This document shows positions 19,312 through 27,500 of a stretch of 64,000 bases of DNA, one piece after another. A program made the translations under genes and the position numbers. The notes under the pieces were generated by a model. That model saw only the letters and a program-made list of their open reading frames with translations. It was not told the origin of the DNA and ran no database searches. This DNA comes from Orbaceae bacterium lpD04 (lineage in GTDB: Bacteria > Pseudomonadota > Gammaproteobacteria > Enterobacterales > Orbaceae): the NCBI GenBank assembly GCA_036251935.1, contig CP133967.1:1249488-1313487 (forward strand). The letters run 5' to 3'. Every line of letters starts with the position of its first letter. Position 1 is the first letter of the stretch.

Positions 19312-20274
19312 ATGAAGCGACTAGAAATGAAATGTGACATCAACAAGCAAAATCAAATTGCACGGGTAGCTTGGTTATATTATGTCGCGGGCAAAACACA
19401 ATTAGAAATTGGTCATATTTTGGGGTTATCTCGCCAAATTGTACAACGTTTACTTTCTAGTGCTAAAGAGTACGGAATTGTTAACGTTCAGATCATGCAC
19501 CCGATTAGTGAATGTATGGAACTTGCTGAAAAGCTGCAAGATAAATTTAATTTATCATTATGTCGAGTGATCCCCTCTTTAGGTCTAGAAAAAGAGGCTA
19601 TTGATGAGATGATAGCTATTGAAGGTGCGAATGTAATGGAAAGTTATATTCAGCAAGATGAACCATTAACGATTGGCGTTGGCTCGGGAAAAACGTTGAG
19701 TAATATTATTGATGTTTTGCCATATACTGACCACCCTCAGCATGTATGTGTTTCATTAATTGGTGCAATTGCTAGTGATGGATCAGCGACTCGCTATGAT
19801 GTTCCACTTAAATTAGCAGAAAAAATACAGTGTAAATATTATATTTTGCCGGCACCATTATACGCTGATTCAGCTCAAGATAAACAAATTTGGTCACAAC
19901 ATAAAGCTTATCAAATTGTGAAGAATAAGGCCGAACAAGCACAAGTCATTTTTACTGGCATTGGGGAAATTGGCATTGGATGCCCACTTAATACCGAAAA
20001 ATTCTTAACCGATAACGATATCAATAAATTATGCCAATTAAATACAGTTGCAGAATTATTGGGCTGCTTTATTAATGACCAAGGTGAATATTTTGCCAAC
20101 CCATTTGATGAGATGACAACCAGTATTCGTTTAACCAAAAAAATGCCAGCTTCAATAATTGGTTTTGCCTCTGGTACTCATAAATATCAAGCAATTCATT
20201 CGGTATTAAGAGGCGGTTTACTTGATGGTTTAGTGACAGATGAGCAAACCGCGATGCAACTATTACAAGACTAG
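19312..20274 (+). CDS. SorC/DeoR-type sugar-responsive transcriptional regulator
   Basis: The N-terminal HTH (about residues 15-60: ARVAWLYYVAGKTQLEIGHILGLSRQIVQRLLSSAKEYGIV) is of the SorC family. The remaining 250 residues form the sugar-phosphate-isomerase-like ligand domain, with TIGVGSGKTLSNIID, SLIGAIASDG, LPAPLYADS and IIGFASGTHK. The length of 320 residues is normal. Being divergent from dalD and next to repeated boxes, it is the likely regulator of the arabinitol operon, comparable in role to Klebsiella DalR. Whether it represses or activates cannot be read. AGGAT precedes the ATG by 9 bases. Confidence 0.85.
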   Translation: MKRLEMKCDINKQNQIARVAWLYYVAGKTQLEIGHILGLSRQIVQRLLSSAKEYGIVNVQIMHPISECMELAEKLQDKFNLSLCRVIPSLGLEKEAIDEMIAIEGANVMESYIQQDEPLTIGVGSGKTLSNIIDVLPYTDHPQHVCVSLIGAIASDGSATRYDVPLKLAEKIQCKYYILPAPLYADSAQDKQIWSQHKAYQIVKNKAEQAQVIFTGIGEIGIGCPLNTEKFLTDNDINKLCQLNTVAELLGCFINDQGEYFANPFDEMTTSIRLTKKMPASIIGFASGTHKYQAIHSVLRGGLLDGLVTDEQTAMQLLQD

Positions 20275-20296
20275 TTAATGGCTTAATTAATAATGA

Positions 20297-20974
20297 TTAT
20301 TTAGGAATAACTAAAGTAAAAAAATGCTTTAGTGTTTGATGATTTTCGAGTGTAAATAATTGTTCGGTAATTTGATAGGTTAAAATGCGATCTAAGCGAA
20401 AATGGCGAAAATCATTTCGTTTACTACACCAACCAACCATCGTCCATTTATCATGCCAAAAGAAAATGCCTAATGGATAAACATTGCGAGTTAGTGATTT
20501 ATCATCTTGAGGCTTTTGATAATCAATTGTGACCATTCGTTTTTGGTAAATTGCTTGATTTAAGATATCAATCATTGCGCCATAATTTACTTGTTTTAAA
20601 TTAGGTGCGTAAATTTTAATGCTATCTATCTCTTTTTGCTGTTTTTTAGGTAACGCGCTGTAGAGCTTTGATAGTGCTTTATCTGCACCTTGCTTTACTT
20701 TCCCCCCTAATGATGAAGCCATTTTAGCGCCAATAACAAGGCTTGTAAGTTCATCAAGATCAAACATTAACGGGGGGAGATTATAGTCTTTATGTAAAAT
20801 ATAACCCATGCCCGCTTCGGCATTTATTGGTACACCAGCGCAGAGCAAATCTTGAATATCACGGTAAATTGTTCGCTCAGAGACTTCTAACCTTTCCGCT
20901 AACCACTTTGCGGTGGTTAAGCGGCGCGTTCGTAAAAATTGAATAATTTGAAATAAACGATCAGCTCGGCGCAT
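20297..20974 (-). CDS. WYL-domain transcriptional regulator, YafY-like
   Basis: Residues 1-60 form a winged HTH of the HTH_11/DeoR kind (ADRLFQIIQFLRTRRLTTAKWLAERLEVSERTIYRDIQDL). The C-terminal WYL domain follows (about 135-215: MVTIDYQK...NVYPLGIFFWHDKWTMVGWC...FRHFRLDRI). At 225 residues it lacks the longer C-terminal extension of some homologues. It is the last gene of a compact operon, 11 bp after the cysteine hydrolase. Such regulators often control the enzymes encoded beside them, so it may regulate this operon. WYL domains are thought to bind small ligands or nucleic acid; the signal here is unknown. Confidence 0.82.
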   Translation of the reverse strand: MRRADRLFQIIQFLRTRRLTTAKWLAERLEVSERTIYRDIQDLLCAGVPINAEAGMGYILHKDYNLPPLMFDLDELTSLVIGAKMASSLGGKVKQGADKALSKLYSALPKKQQKEIDSIKIYAPNLKQVNYGAMIDILNQAIYQKRMVTIDYQKPQDDKSLTRNVYPLGIFFWHDKWTMVGWCSKRNDFRHFRLDRILTYQITEQLFTLENHQTLKHFFTLVIPK

Positions 20975-20985
20975 TTTATTCCTAC

Positions 20986-21516
20986 TTAAAATTGAATATC
21001 ATTAGTGGCTAATGCGGCTATATTTACACCAAAGCTAGTTAAATCCGTTAAGGTATTATTATGATGCTGAATAATATTATCGGCTTTGGCATGGTGCTTA
21101 TCGTGCGTGGTGTGCGCATCGCAAACTAACATAACATTAAAACCAAATGCGGCGGCTTGCCTGACAGTTGTATCAATACAAAATTCGCTAGCATAGCCAC
21201 ACACAATGCACTGCTCGATATTGAATTGTTCTAAACAGGTTAATAGATCCGTTTTTAAAAAGGCGTTTGGCGTCGTTTTGCGGATATAAATATTATCTAT
21301 TGCTGTATTTAATTTATGATAATGTTGCCAGTTAGCAGAGTTGTAAGATAGATCATGATTATTTTCATGTTGAATAAATATGATGGGTACATTGTTTTCT
21401 ATAGCTTTAGCTATCAACTGGTTAATATTACTGATCACTAAATCAGTTTGGTAAGGCTGTGGATAAGGGCTAAATAGCCCTTCTTGTACATCAATAATGA
21501 GTAATGCTTTATTCAT
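20986..21516 (-). CDS. Isochorismatase-like cysteine hydrolase
   Basis: This is a cytoplasmic hydrolase of the isochorismatase/nicotinamidase superfamily, 176 residues. The catalytic triad is visible: D9 in LLIIDVQEGLF, K80 in IRKTTPNAF, and C113 in GYASEFCIDTTVRQA, with the usual cis-peptide glycine before it. The substrate cannot be deduced; relatives act on nicotinamide, N-carbamoyl compounds or isochorismate. It is the middle gene of a three-gene operon, 12 bp after the VOC protein and 11 bp before the WYL regulator. An AGGT ribosome site precedes the ATG. Confidence 0.83.
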   Translation of the reverse strand: MNKALLIIDVQEGLFSPYPQPYQTDLVISNINQLIAKAIENNVPIIFIQHENNHDLSYNSANWQHYHKLNTAIDNIYIRKTTPNAFLKTDLLTCLEQFNIEQCIVCGYASEFCIDTTVRQAAAFGFNVMLVCDAHTTHDKHHAKADNIIQHHNNTLTDLTSFGVNIAALATNDIQF

Positions 21517-21528
21517 AGCACACCTATA

Positions 21529-21912
21529 TTAAGGATTTTCAGACCAAAGACCAACATAATTGCCTTCACTGTCTTTAAAACCTGCAATATAGCCGTTTTC
21601 ACCAATATCCGTCAATGGAAAAACTATTTCACCACCAAGTTGTTCTATTATTTTTAGCTGTTTAGATACTGATGATGTTTGTAAATAAATAATCACGGTT
21701 CCTGCGCCAGCTTGATGATCATTATAATACTTGCTATGGACAAGGCTACCGCCCGTATATCCTTCAATATAGGGAAATATAGCATGTTTGATATGCTCAT
21801 CTTCATGGCACTCAAAACGAATATTAAATGCTGCTTGATAAAATTGAATTGCGCGGTCAAAATCTTGCGTAACAATTTCGAACCAAGCAAGTGGGCTATT
21901 TATTGATTTCAT
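21529..21912 (-). CDS. VOC (glyoxalase/bleomycin-resistance) family protein
   Basis: The 127 residues contain two beta-alpha-beta-beta-beta modules typical of the vicinal oxygen chelate fold: N-terminal LAWFEIVTQDFDRAIQFYQAAFNI, then GTVIIYLQTSSVSKQL...IGENGYIAGFKDSEGNYVGLWS. The C-terminal metal-ligand Glu is represented by EGNYVGLW. The function within the family is unknown. It is the first gene of the operon with the cysteine hydrolase and WYL regulator. The ribosome site is a weak GAGAGA. Confidence 0.8.
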   Translation of the reverse strand: MKSINSPLAWFEIVTQDFDRAIQFYQAAFNIRFECHEDEHIKHAIFPYIEGYTGGSLVHSKYYNDHQAGAGTVIIYLQTSSVSKQLKIIEQLGGEIVFPLTDIGENGYIAGFKDSEGNYVGLWSENP

Positions 21913-22031
21913 CTTATTTCTCTCTTTTTATTAATGATGCGTTAAAGTAAAAAGAGTATAAATGAGCGCTACTGACAGCATTATGTCAGTAGCGATAAGA
22001 GGGCGATTAAAATAATAGTAGGCGATGTTGA

Positions 22032-22063
22032 TAAAAAAATAACGCTTAAATAAGCGTTATTTT
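22032..22063. terminator. Terminator after the DUF4156 lipoprotein gene
   Basis: AATAACGCTT (22038-22047) pairs perfectly with AAGCGTTATT (22052-22061). The A-tract on the left gives a T-tail on the minus strand. Confidence 0.85.
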
Positions 22064-22080
22064 AAATTGGTAAGCTTATT

Positions 22081-22446
22081 TTAAGGACATTTATAAACTT
22101 CACCTTGCATTATCGCATCTGTTGGTGCAAGGTCAGAAACATATTTCATTGTTGCATCTTGAGCATCATAAATTGTATTCCCCCCCATTGCTGCGGCATT
22201 ATTTAATAAGTCAGCTGCTGCATCACGGATTAATTCGCTATGTGTTTTAGTCCCTGAAAAAAATGAACCCCTACGGCCTTCAGCTTTACCAATAAATTGG
22301 CAACTATCGGCAGGCTTAGTATCTACAAATTGTACTTGTTGACCCGCTGGCGTCAGTTGGTATTTAGATGTTCCGGTGCAACCATTAAGTAGTAAAACCG
22401 CCGTTGAGGCTATTGCAACAACTAAACAAACTTTTTTTATAGACAT
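22081..22446 (-). CDS. DUF4156-type lipoprotein (YjeI-like)
   Basis: A lipoprotein signal ends in L-L-N-G-C, with the lipidated Cys at about residue 23. The mature part has two further Cys (DSCQFIGKAEGRRGSFF... and the C-terminal YKCP), probably a disulfide. The pattern F-I-G...R-D-A-A-A-D-L-L-N-N-A-A-A-M-G-G-N is typical of DUF4156 envelope lipoproteins, whose role is unknown. It is monocistronic, with AGGA before the start and a strong terminator. Confidence 0.8.
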   Translation of the reverse strand: MSIKKVCLVVAIASTAVLLLNGCTGTSKYQLTPAGQQVQFVDTKPADSCQFIGKAEGRRGSFFSGTKTHSELIRDAAADLLNNAAAMGGNTIYDAQDATMKYVSDLAPTDAIMQGEVYKCP

Positions 22447-22676
22447 ACAATGATCCTTTTTTAGTAAACTTACATGACTATTATTAATATAGATTATTGC
22501 AACAATTTAAGCGACTAAAAAAGATTAAATTCGTTAATTGAGCATTTATTTTATTGATAATTTAATAAAATAGTTGAACTTTTAACCAATCTAATAATTA
22601 TTTATTAATAAAACCTAGCAAAAAGCGATTAAGTTGATTATAATCGCAAGCCTTATCGAAAGACATATCCGATATC

Positions 22677-22753
22677 GGCCCCTTAGCTCAGTTGGTCAGA
22701 GCAGTCGACTCATAATCGATTGGTCACTGGTTCAAGTCCAGTAGGGGCCACCA
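22677..22753 (+). tRNA. tRNA-Ile (anticodon CAT, AUA-decoding, lysidine type)
   Basis: A 77-nt cloverleaf with acceptor GGCCCCT/AGGGGCC, anticodon loop CTCATAA and encoded CCA at 22751-22753. The body matches enterobacterial ileX/ileY, not initiator or elongator tRNA-Met, so the CAT anticodon is expected to be modified to lysidine by TilS. A TATAAT at 22639-22644 is a probable -10. The 3' end borders a ParA remnant, as tRNA integration sites of mobile islands often do. Confidence 0.93.
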
Positions 22754-22805
22754 TTTATTAACTGCATTGAAAAATAGAAATTATTTTTTAATGAGGGTTA
22801 ATATC

Positions 22806-23004
22806 ATGACTAAAAAAGCAAAAGTTATCACCATCGCCGACACTAATAGCGGATCAACCAAGTCTACCACAGCAGTTAATGTCGTTGCATTCACCGCATC
22901 ATCTGGATTAAAAACCTTATTACTCGATTTTGACTTAGAGCAGCCAACATCCTGTTCCTATTTTCCATTGCAAAATGAAGTGCCTTTTAGTGTGTATGAG
23001 TTTT
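22806..23004 (+). pseudogene. Truncated ParA/Soj-like ATPase, N-terminal fragment cut by an IS
   Basis: About 66 residues of a ParA-family protein are left. KVITIADTNSGSTKSTTAV is at the place of the deviant Walker A (normally K-G-G-x-G-K-S-T), with the first Lys and two Gly lost. LKTLLLDFDLEQPTSCSYFPL follows as the Walker A-prime/ Asp strand. The pattern resembles ParA proteins placed at the tRNA end of PFGI-1/ICEHin1056-like integrative elements. The ATG at 22806 has GAGGG 8 bases upstream and lies 52 bp after tRNA-Ile. The insertion sequence at 23005 breaks the frame, and I do not find the rest beyond it. Confidence 0.7.
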
Positions 23005-23056
23005 GATCTGCTCCTAGTTTAGTGGAGACTTTTTAGTAATAAAAAAGGAGTCTCAC

Positions 23057-23351
23057 ATGAGTAAAAAATACGATCCCCAATTTAAACAAGAAGCGATCAA
23101 TTTAGCCCTAAATAGCGAACAAACTTATCGACAAACAGCCAATGATTTAGGTATAAATTACAAAACATTTTATAATTGGATGTGTCAAACGATGAATAAA
23201 CCCCCCCCATCAAGCGATAAAATCATATAAAAAACCAGACTATCAAGAACTAGAGCGTCAAAATAAAGCGATGAAAAAAGAGCTTGAGCTACGTAAAAAG
23301 GAGATCGAAATCCTAAAAAAGGCTGCACAGTACTTTGCAAGCCAGATATAG
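23057..23351 (+). pseudogene. IS3 orfA (HTH protein), frameshifted in a C-tract
   Basis: orfA starts at ATG 23057 after AAAGGAG. It encodes an HTH (about residues 9-45: FKQEAINLALNSEQTYRQTA then NDLGINYKTFYNWM) and a C-terminal leucine-zipper-like helix (LERQNKAMKKELELRKKEIEIL). The frame breaks after an eight-C run (23201-23208). Seven C would join the two halves, so a one-base slip has either inactivated orfA or is a sequencing/phase variant. The second half ends at TAG 23349-23351. Confidence 0.82.
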
Positions 23352-24205
23352 CAAGGTACGAGTTTATTAAAGAGCAAAACGGTTTATCTAAACAGCGTTT
23401 ATTTCATTTATTTAATGTTTCTAGTAGTGGTTATTATGCTTATTTAAAGCGATCAGCTTCTCAGAGAGCGTTGTTTAACCAACAGCTAGATAATAGAATC
23501 AATTCATTATTTGAATTACATCACGGATTATATGGTTATAGGCGTTTGCATGCAGAGCTTTTAGGTGAGGGGTGTTGTTTATCTCGTGAGCGCGTGCGTA
23601 GACGAATGCATAAGCTTAATCTTAAAGCTAAACAACGTAGGAAATATAAGCACACAACCGATAGTAACCACAATAAACCGGTAGCTGATACTCTATTAGA
23701 TAGGAAGTTTAAAATGAATAAAAGTAATCAAGCATGGGTGTGTGATATCACTTATATTAAGGTCAATCAGAAATGGTTATACCTTGCCATAGTACTCGAT
23801 CTGTACTCTCGAAAAATAATTGGGTGGGCCATGGATATTCATATGCAGAGTTCATTGGTATACCAAGCTTTAACTATGGCAATGCTTCACCGGGGATATC
23901 GTAGTAAAGTGATTGTTCACAGTGATCGTGGTAGCCAATATTGTTCTGATGCTTACCAAACTATCTTAACGGCTTATGGCTTAACATGTAGTATGAGCCG
24001 TAAAGCTAACTGTTGGGATAATGCTGTGGCTGAAAGCTTTTTCCATACGCTAAAAACAGAATGGATCTACCAACACAAACTAGAAAATATCGCACAAGCC
24101 AAATCAATGATCTTGTGGTACATCGAAGGTTACTATAACCGAGTAAGAAAACATTCACATTTAAATTATTTATCACCGATTCAGTTTGAAGAAAAGATGG
24201 TTTAA
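23318..24205 (+). CDS. IS3 transposase orfB, DDE (rve) domain
   Basis: orfB continues in the -1 frame from the slippery heptamer A-AAA-AAG (23315-23321) at the end of orfA, the standard way IS3 elements make OrfAB. The protein begins near K-G-C-T-V-L and shows the HTH_21 region (HGLYGYRRLHAELLGEG), then the integrase core. The acid residues are D in VCDITYIKV, D in VHSDRGSQYCS and E in DNAVAESFFHTLK, about 35 residues after the second D. The C-terminus is complete to 24205. The B part looks intact, but the C8 break in orfA may prevent a full transposase. Confidence 0.88.
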   Translation, partial: KGCTVLCKPDIARYEFIKEQNGLSKQRLFHLFNVSSSGYYAYLKRSASQRALFNQQLDNRINSLFELHHGLYGYRRLHAELLGEGCCLSRERVRRRMHKLNLKAKQRRKYKHTTDSNHNKPVADTLLDRKFKMNKSNQAWVCDITYIKVNQKWLYLAIVLDLYSRKIIGWAMDIHMQSSLVYQALTMAMLHRGYRSKVIVHSDRGSQYCSDAYQTILTAYGLTCSMSRKANCWDNAVAESFFHTLKTEWIYQHKLENIAQAKSMILWYIEGYYNRVRKHSHLNYLSPIQFEEKMV

Positions 24206-24244
24206 TAATTTGTAAATAACTCTCCACTAAAACGTGAGCAGATC

Positions 24245-24534
24245 TTTAGCTGAATGGCAACGAACTCGATAACAATAAATTTTAATATATTCAAAAGGGC
24301 TTTGTTCGCTTACTTTCGTGTTTTCTCATAACAACCATGAATAATCCGCACTTTATTAAATTTTTATTTTATTTAAGTTAAAAAAATGAGTATCACTTAA
24401 AATAAGTTGTCTATTTATTTTTTTAAGAACTTTAAATCGCTTTAAAGTGTTAAATTTGTGAAAAAAAAGGCTTTCCTGCTTGCTGTAGTACATAAAATAA
24501 TCATATAGTGCACCATTTTTAACACATGTGAGCA
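24245..24534. promoter_or_regulatory. Leader region of the giant adhesin gene
   Basis: No gene is seen in these 290 bases. TTGCTG (24480-24485) and TATAGT (24504-24509), 18 bp apart, form a plausible promoter just before the adhesin start. The first bases after the IS encode a short open stretch (L-A-E-W-Q-R-T-R then stop) that could be the lost end of the interrupted ParA gene. That is only a guess. Confidence 0.4.
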
Positions 24535-27500
24535 ATGGGTAAAATGGGTCTAATAGTAAAACTTGTATTAGTAATGCAAATTTTGTTGCCATTATTTGTT
24601 AGTGGTAATTCGGTAGCTTCAGCGATTAATTTAAATTCTGAAGATATTAAAAATAAGCAACGTTTATCAAATATTAAAAATAACTTACCGGAACTAAGTA
24701 GTTCATCAGATGGATCGACTGATTCAGCCGAGAGCTCCATCGCCGCAGGGCTATCACAAACCGGTACACTTATCTCAAGTGATAATACCAGTGATGCGAC
24801 TAAAGACTGGCTTGAGAATTCAGCTTATGGCTACTTAAGCAATGAAATGCAAACTTGGTTAAATCAGTATGGTAATAGCCGTATTCAAATTAATTCTAAT
24901 GGCAATTATAGCGCTGAACTCCTGATCCCATGGTTTGAAAACAAAAATAATTTATTCTTCTCGCAATCGAGAATTAGCCGTGAAGATGAGAATAAAAGCA
25001 CCCTAAACCTAGGATTAGGTTATCGTAATTATCTTGATAATTGGATGTGGGGCGTCAACAGCTTTTATGACCGAGATTTAAAAAATAATAATGCAAGACT
25101 CGGTGCCGGTTTTGAACTTGGCGCCAACTATCTCAAATTATCCACCAATGGTTACTTTCGTTTAACTGACTGGCGCCAGTCAAAACTCGATGAATTTAAC
25201 GATTATGATGAGCGGCCAGCAAATGGTTTTGACATCCGAGCAGAAGGCTATTTACCCAGTTACCCTAACCTTGGCGGCAATCTTTTGTATGAAAAATATT
25301 TTGGTGAAAATGTTAACCTTAAAGGCGCAAGTTCACTGAGTAATCTAAAAGATGATCCGGAGGCTTATACCGTTGGCTTATCTTATACGCCGGTTCCCTT
25401 GTTTTCGTTTAAATTAAATCAAACAATGGGCGATGTGACGGAAACCAAAGGGATATTTGAACTCAATTACCGCATGGGTGTTCCTTTAGCTCAACAATTA
25501 AATGAAAAATTTGTGGCTGAAATGAGAACACTACAAGGCTCTCGTTATGATTTTGTTGATAGAAACAATGCCATCGTCATGCAATATAAGAAGCAAGTTC
25601 TATTAAGGATTGCATTACCGAAAACATTATCAATCATTGCCACTAAACCGGAAATATTAATACCGACGATCACTAAGAATAAATATAAAATCGATCGAAT
25701 TGAATGGTCATCGCCTGCATTAACGGCGAAAGGCGGCACGATAATTCCGAGCTCATCTTATCCTTATTCGGCCACAATCCTGATGCCGTTTTATGACTAT
25801 GTCTCGACATTAGCGGGCAATAGTTATGATATTACGGCGGTCGCAGTGGATGTAAATGGTAATCGCTCAAATATTGCAACCACCAATATTTTGGTCTCAC
25901 CAAAACCGATAAATGAAGTGTTTTCAACGTTTACCATTTCACCTAATACCAATGTTGTTGGTGATGGCGAGGCGCAAGGACTGGTTACGGTGGTGGTGAA
26001 AGACAGCAATACTGGCGACTTACTCGCCGATGTTGCGGTTAATTTTACCCTTGTTGACAGCCAAGGCGCCGTTGTAGACGGCATTAAGCTTGATGGCAAT
26101 AGCGTATCAAGCCTAAGTCGTATGACTGATAGTAATGGGGCAATCACTTTCCCTATAACCAGTATCAAATCGGGTGAATTTACATTAAATGCCATAATTA
26201 ATGATCGGGAGTCAAGTAATGAGAAAATTTCATTTATCGCCGATGAAAGCACGGCCCAAATTAATACGGGTGATGTAACCGTCATTGGTGGTGGGGCGTT
26301 AGTTGGTAGTGATAGTGTAACGAAAATCAAAGTAAAAGTGACCGATCAAAATGGTAACCCCGTACCCAATCAAGATGTGACATTTACGGCGGATAATGGC
26401 GCCACAATCACGCCAACAGGTCGAACTGATGAAAATGGTATGGTTGAAGTTATTGTCAGTAATAAAACGGCGGGCAGAACAAACATCTCGGTTAAAGTTG
26501 GTTTACAAGAAATATTAACCGGCGTTGATTTTATTGCCGATATTACCAGTGCCCAAATTAGCTTTGAAAGCAGGGGGAGTTATCTAGCGGGTCGTAATAG
26601 CGAGACGTTTGTTAAAGCTATCGTCACCGATAAAAACGATAATATTATATCGAATCGAGAGATTGCTTTTACGGCAAATAATGAGGCAACCTTTGGCGAA
26701 AATGAATCGACGACATTTGTTGGAAAAACGAATGATGACGGTGTGATTGAAATTGCATTAAATAGTAAAAAAGCGACGGAAATTACCGTAACTGCCACGG
26801 TAACGGCCGTTAATATCTCTTCAGATACGGCAGTAAGCTTTGTTGCTGATGATAGTAATGTCCAATTTGAATTTGGTGATAATGGCGTTGTTGATGATGC
26901 GGTAGCGGGCACTGATACCCCGGTTAAAGTGATTGTTAAAGATGCTAATGGCAATCCGGTCATTGATAAAGATATCACGTTTACAACGAAAAATGAGGCC
27001 GGCGAGACGGTTACCTCAACGGGTAAAACCAATGATAAGGGTGAAGTTGAAGTTATCATCAAAGATAACACCGCGGGCAGTTCAACTATCACAGCTGAAC
27101 TGGGGAATAGCAAAGGCAGCACTGATGTTAAAGTGGTTGCCGATAAAACCACTGCGCAAATTACCACGATGGAAACGGCGATAAAAGAGGCGGTTGCTAA
27201 TGGTAAAGACACTATTAGTGTGATTGTCACGGTAACTGATGCCAATAATAACGTGTTAAACGGCCAAAAAATTGCGTTCACGGCAAGTAACGATGTGAAC
27301 GTCGCTGAGTTTGGTGAAACCGATGATAACGGTCAAGTGACCATTCTTTTAAGCAGTATTAAAGCGGGTGTGATTGATATTAAAGCGTCATTAACCAATG
27401 CTAAAGGTCAGCAAAGCGTTAAAGAGGATCAAGTTAACTTTGTTGCCGATGATAGTAACGTAAAATTTGAATTTGGTAACAACGGCGTTGTCGATGATGC

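Larger units (their letters stand above)
23005..24244 (+). mobile_element. IS3-family insertion sequence, 1.24 kb
   Basis: The terminal inverted repeats GATCTGCTC... (from 23005) and ...GAGCAGATC (to 24244) continue imperfectly through a GTTTTAGTGGAGA-like stretch. A 3-bp direct repeat TTT flanks both ends (23002-23004 and 24245-24247), the duplication size typical of IS3. It contains orfA and orfB with an A6G slippage site. It interrupts the ParA fragment. The right end is about 290 bp before the giant adhesin gene. Confidence 0.88.
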
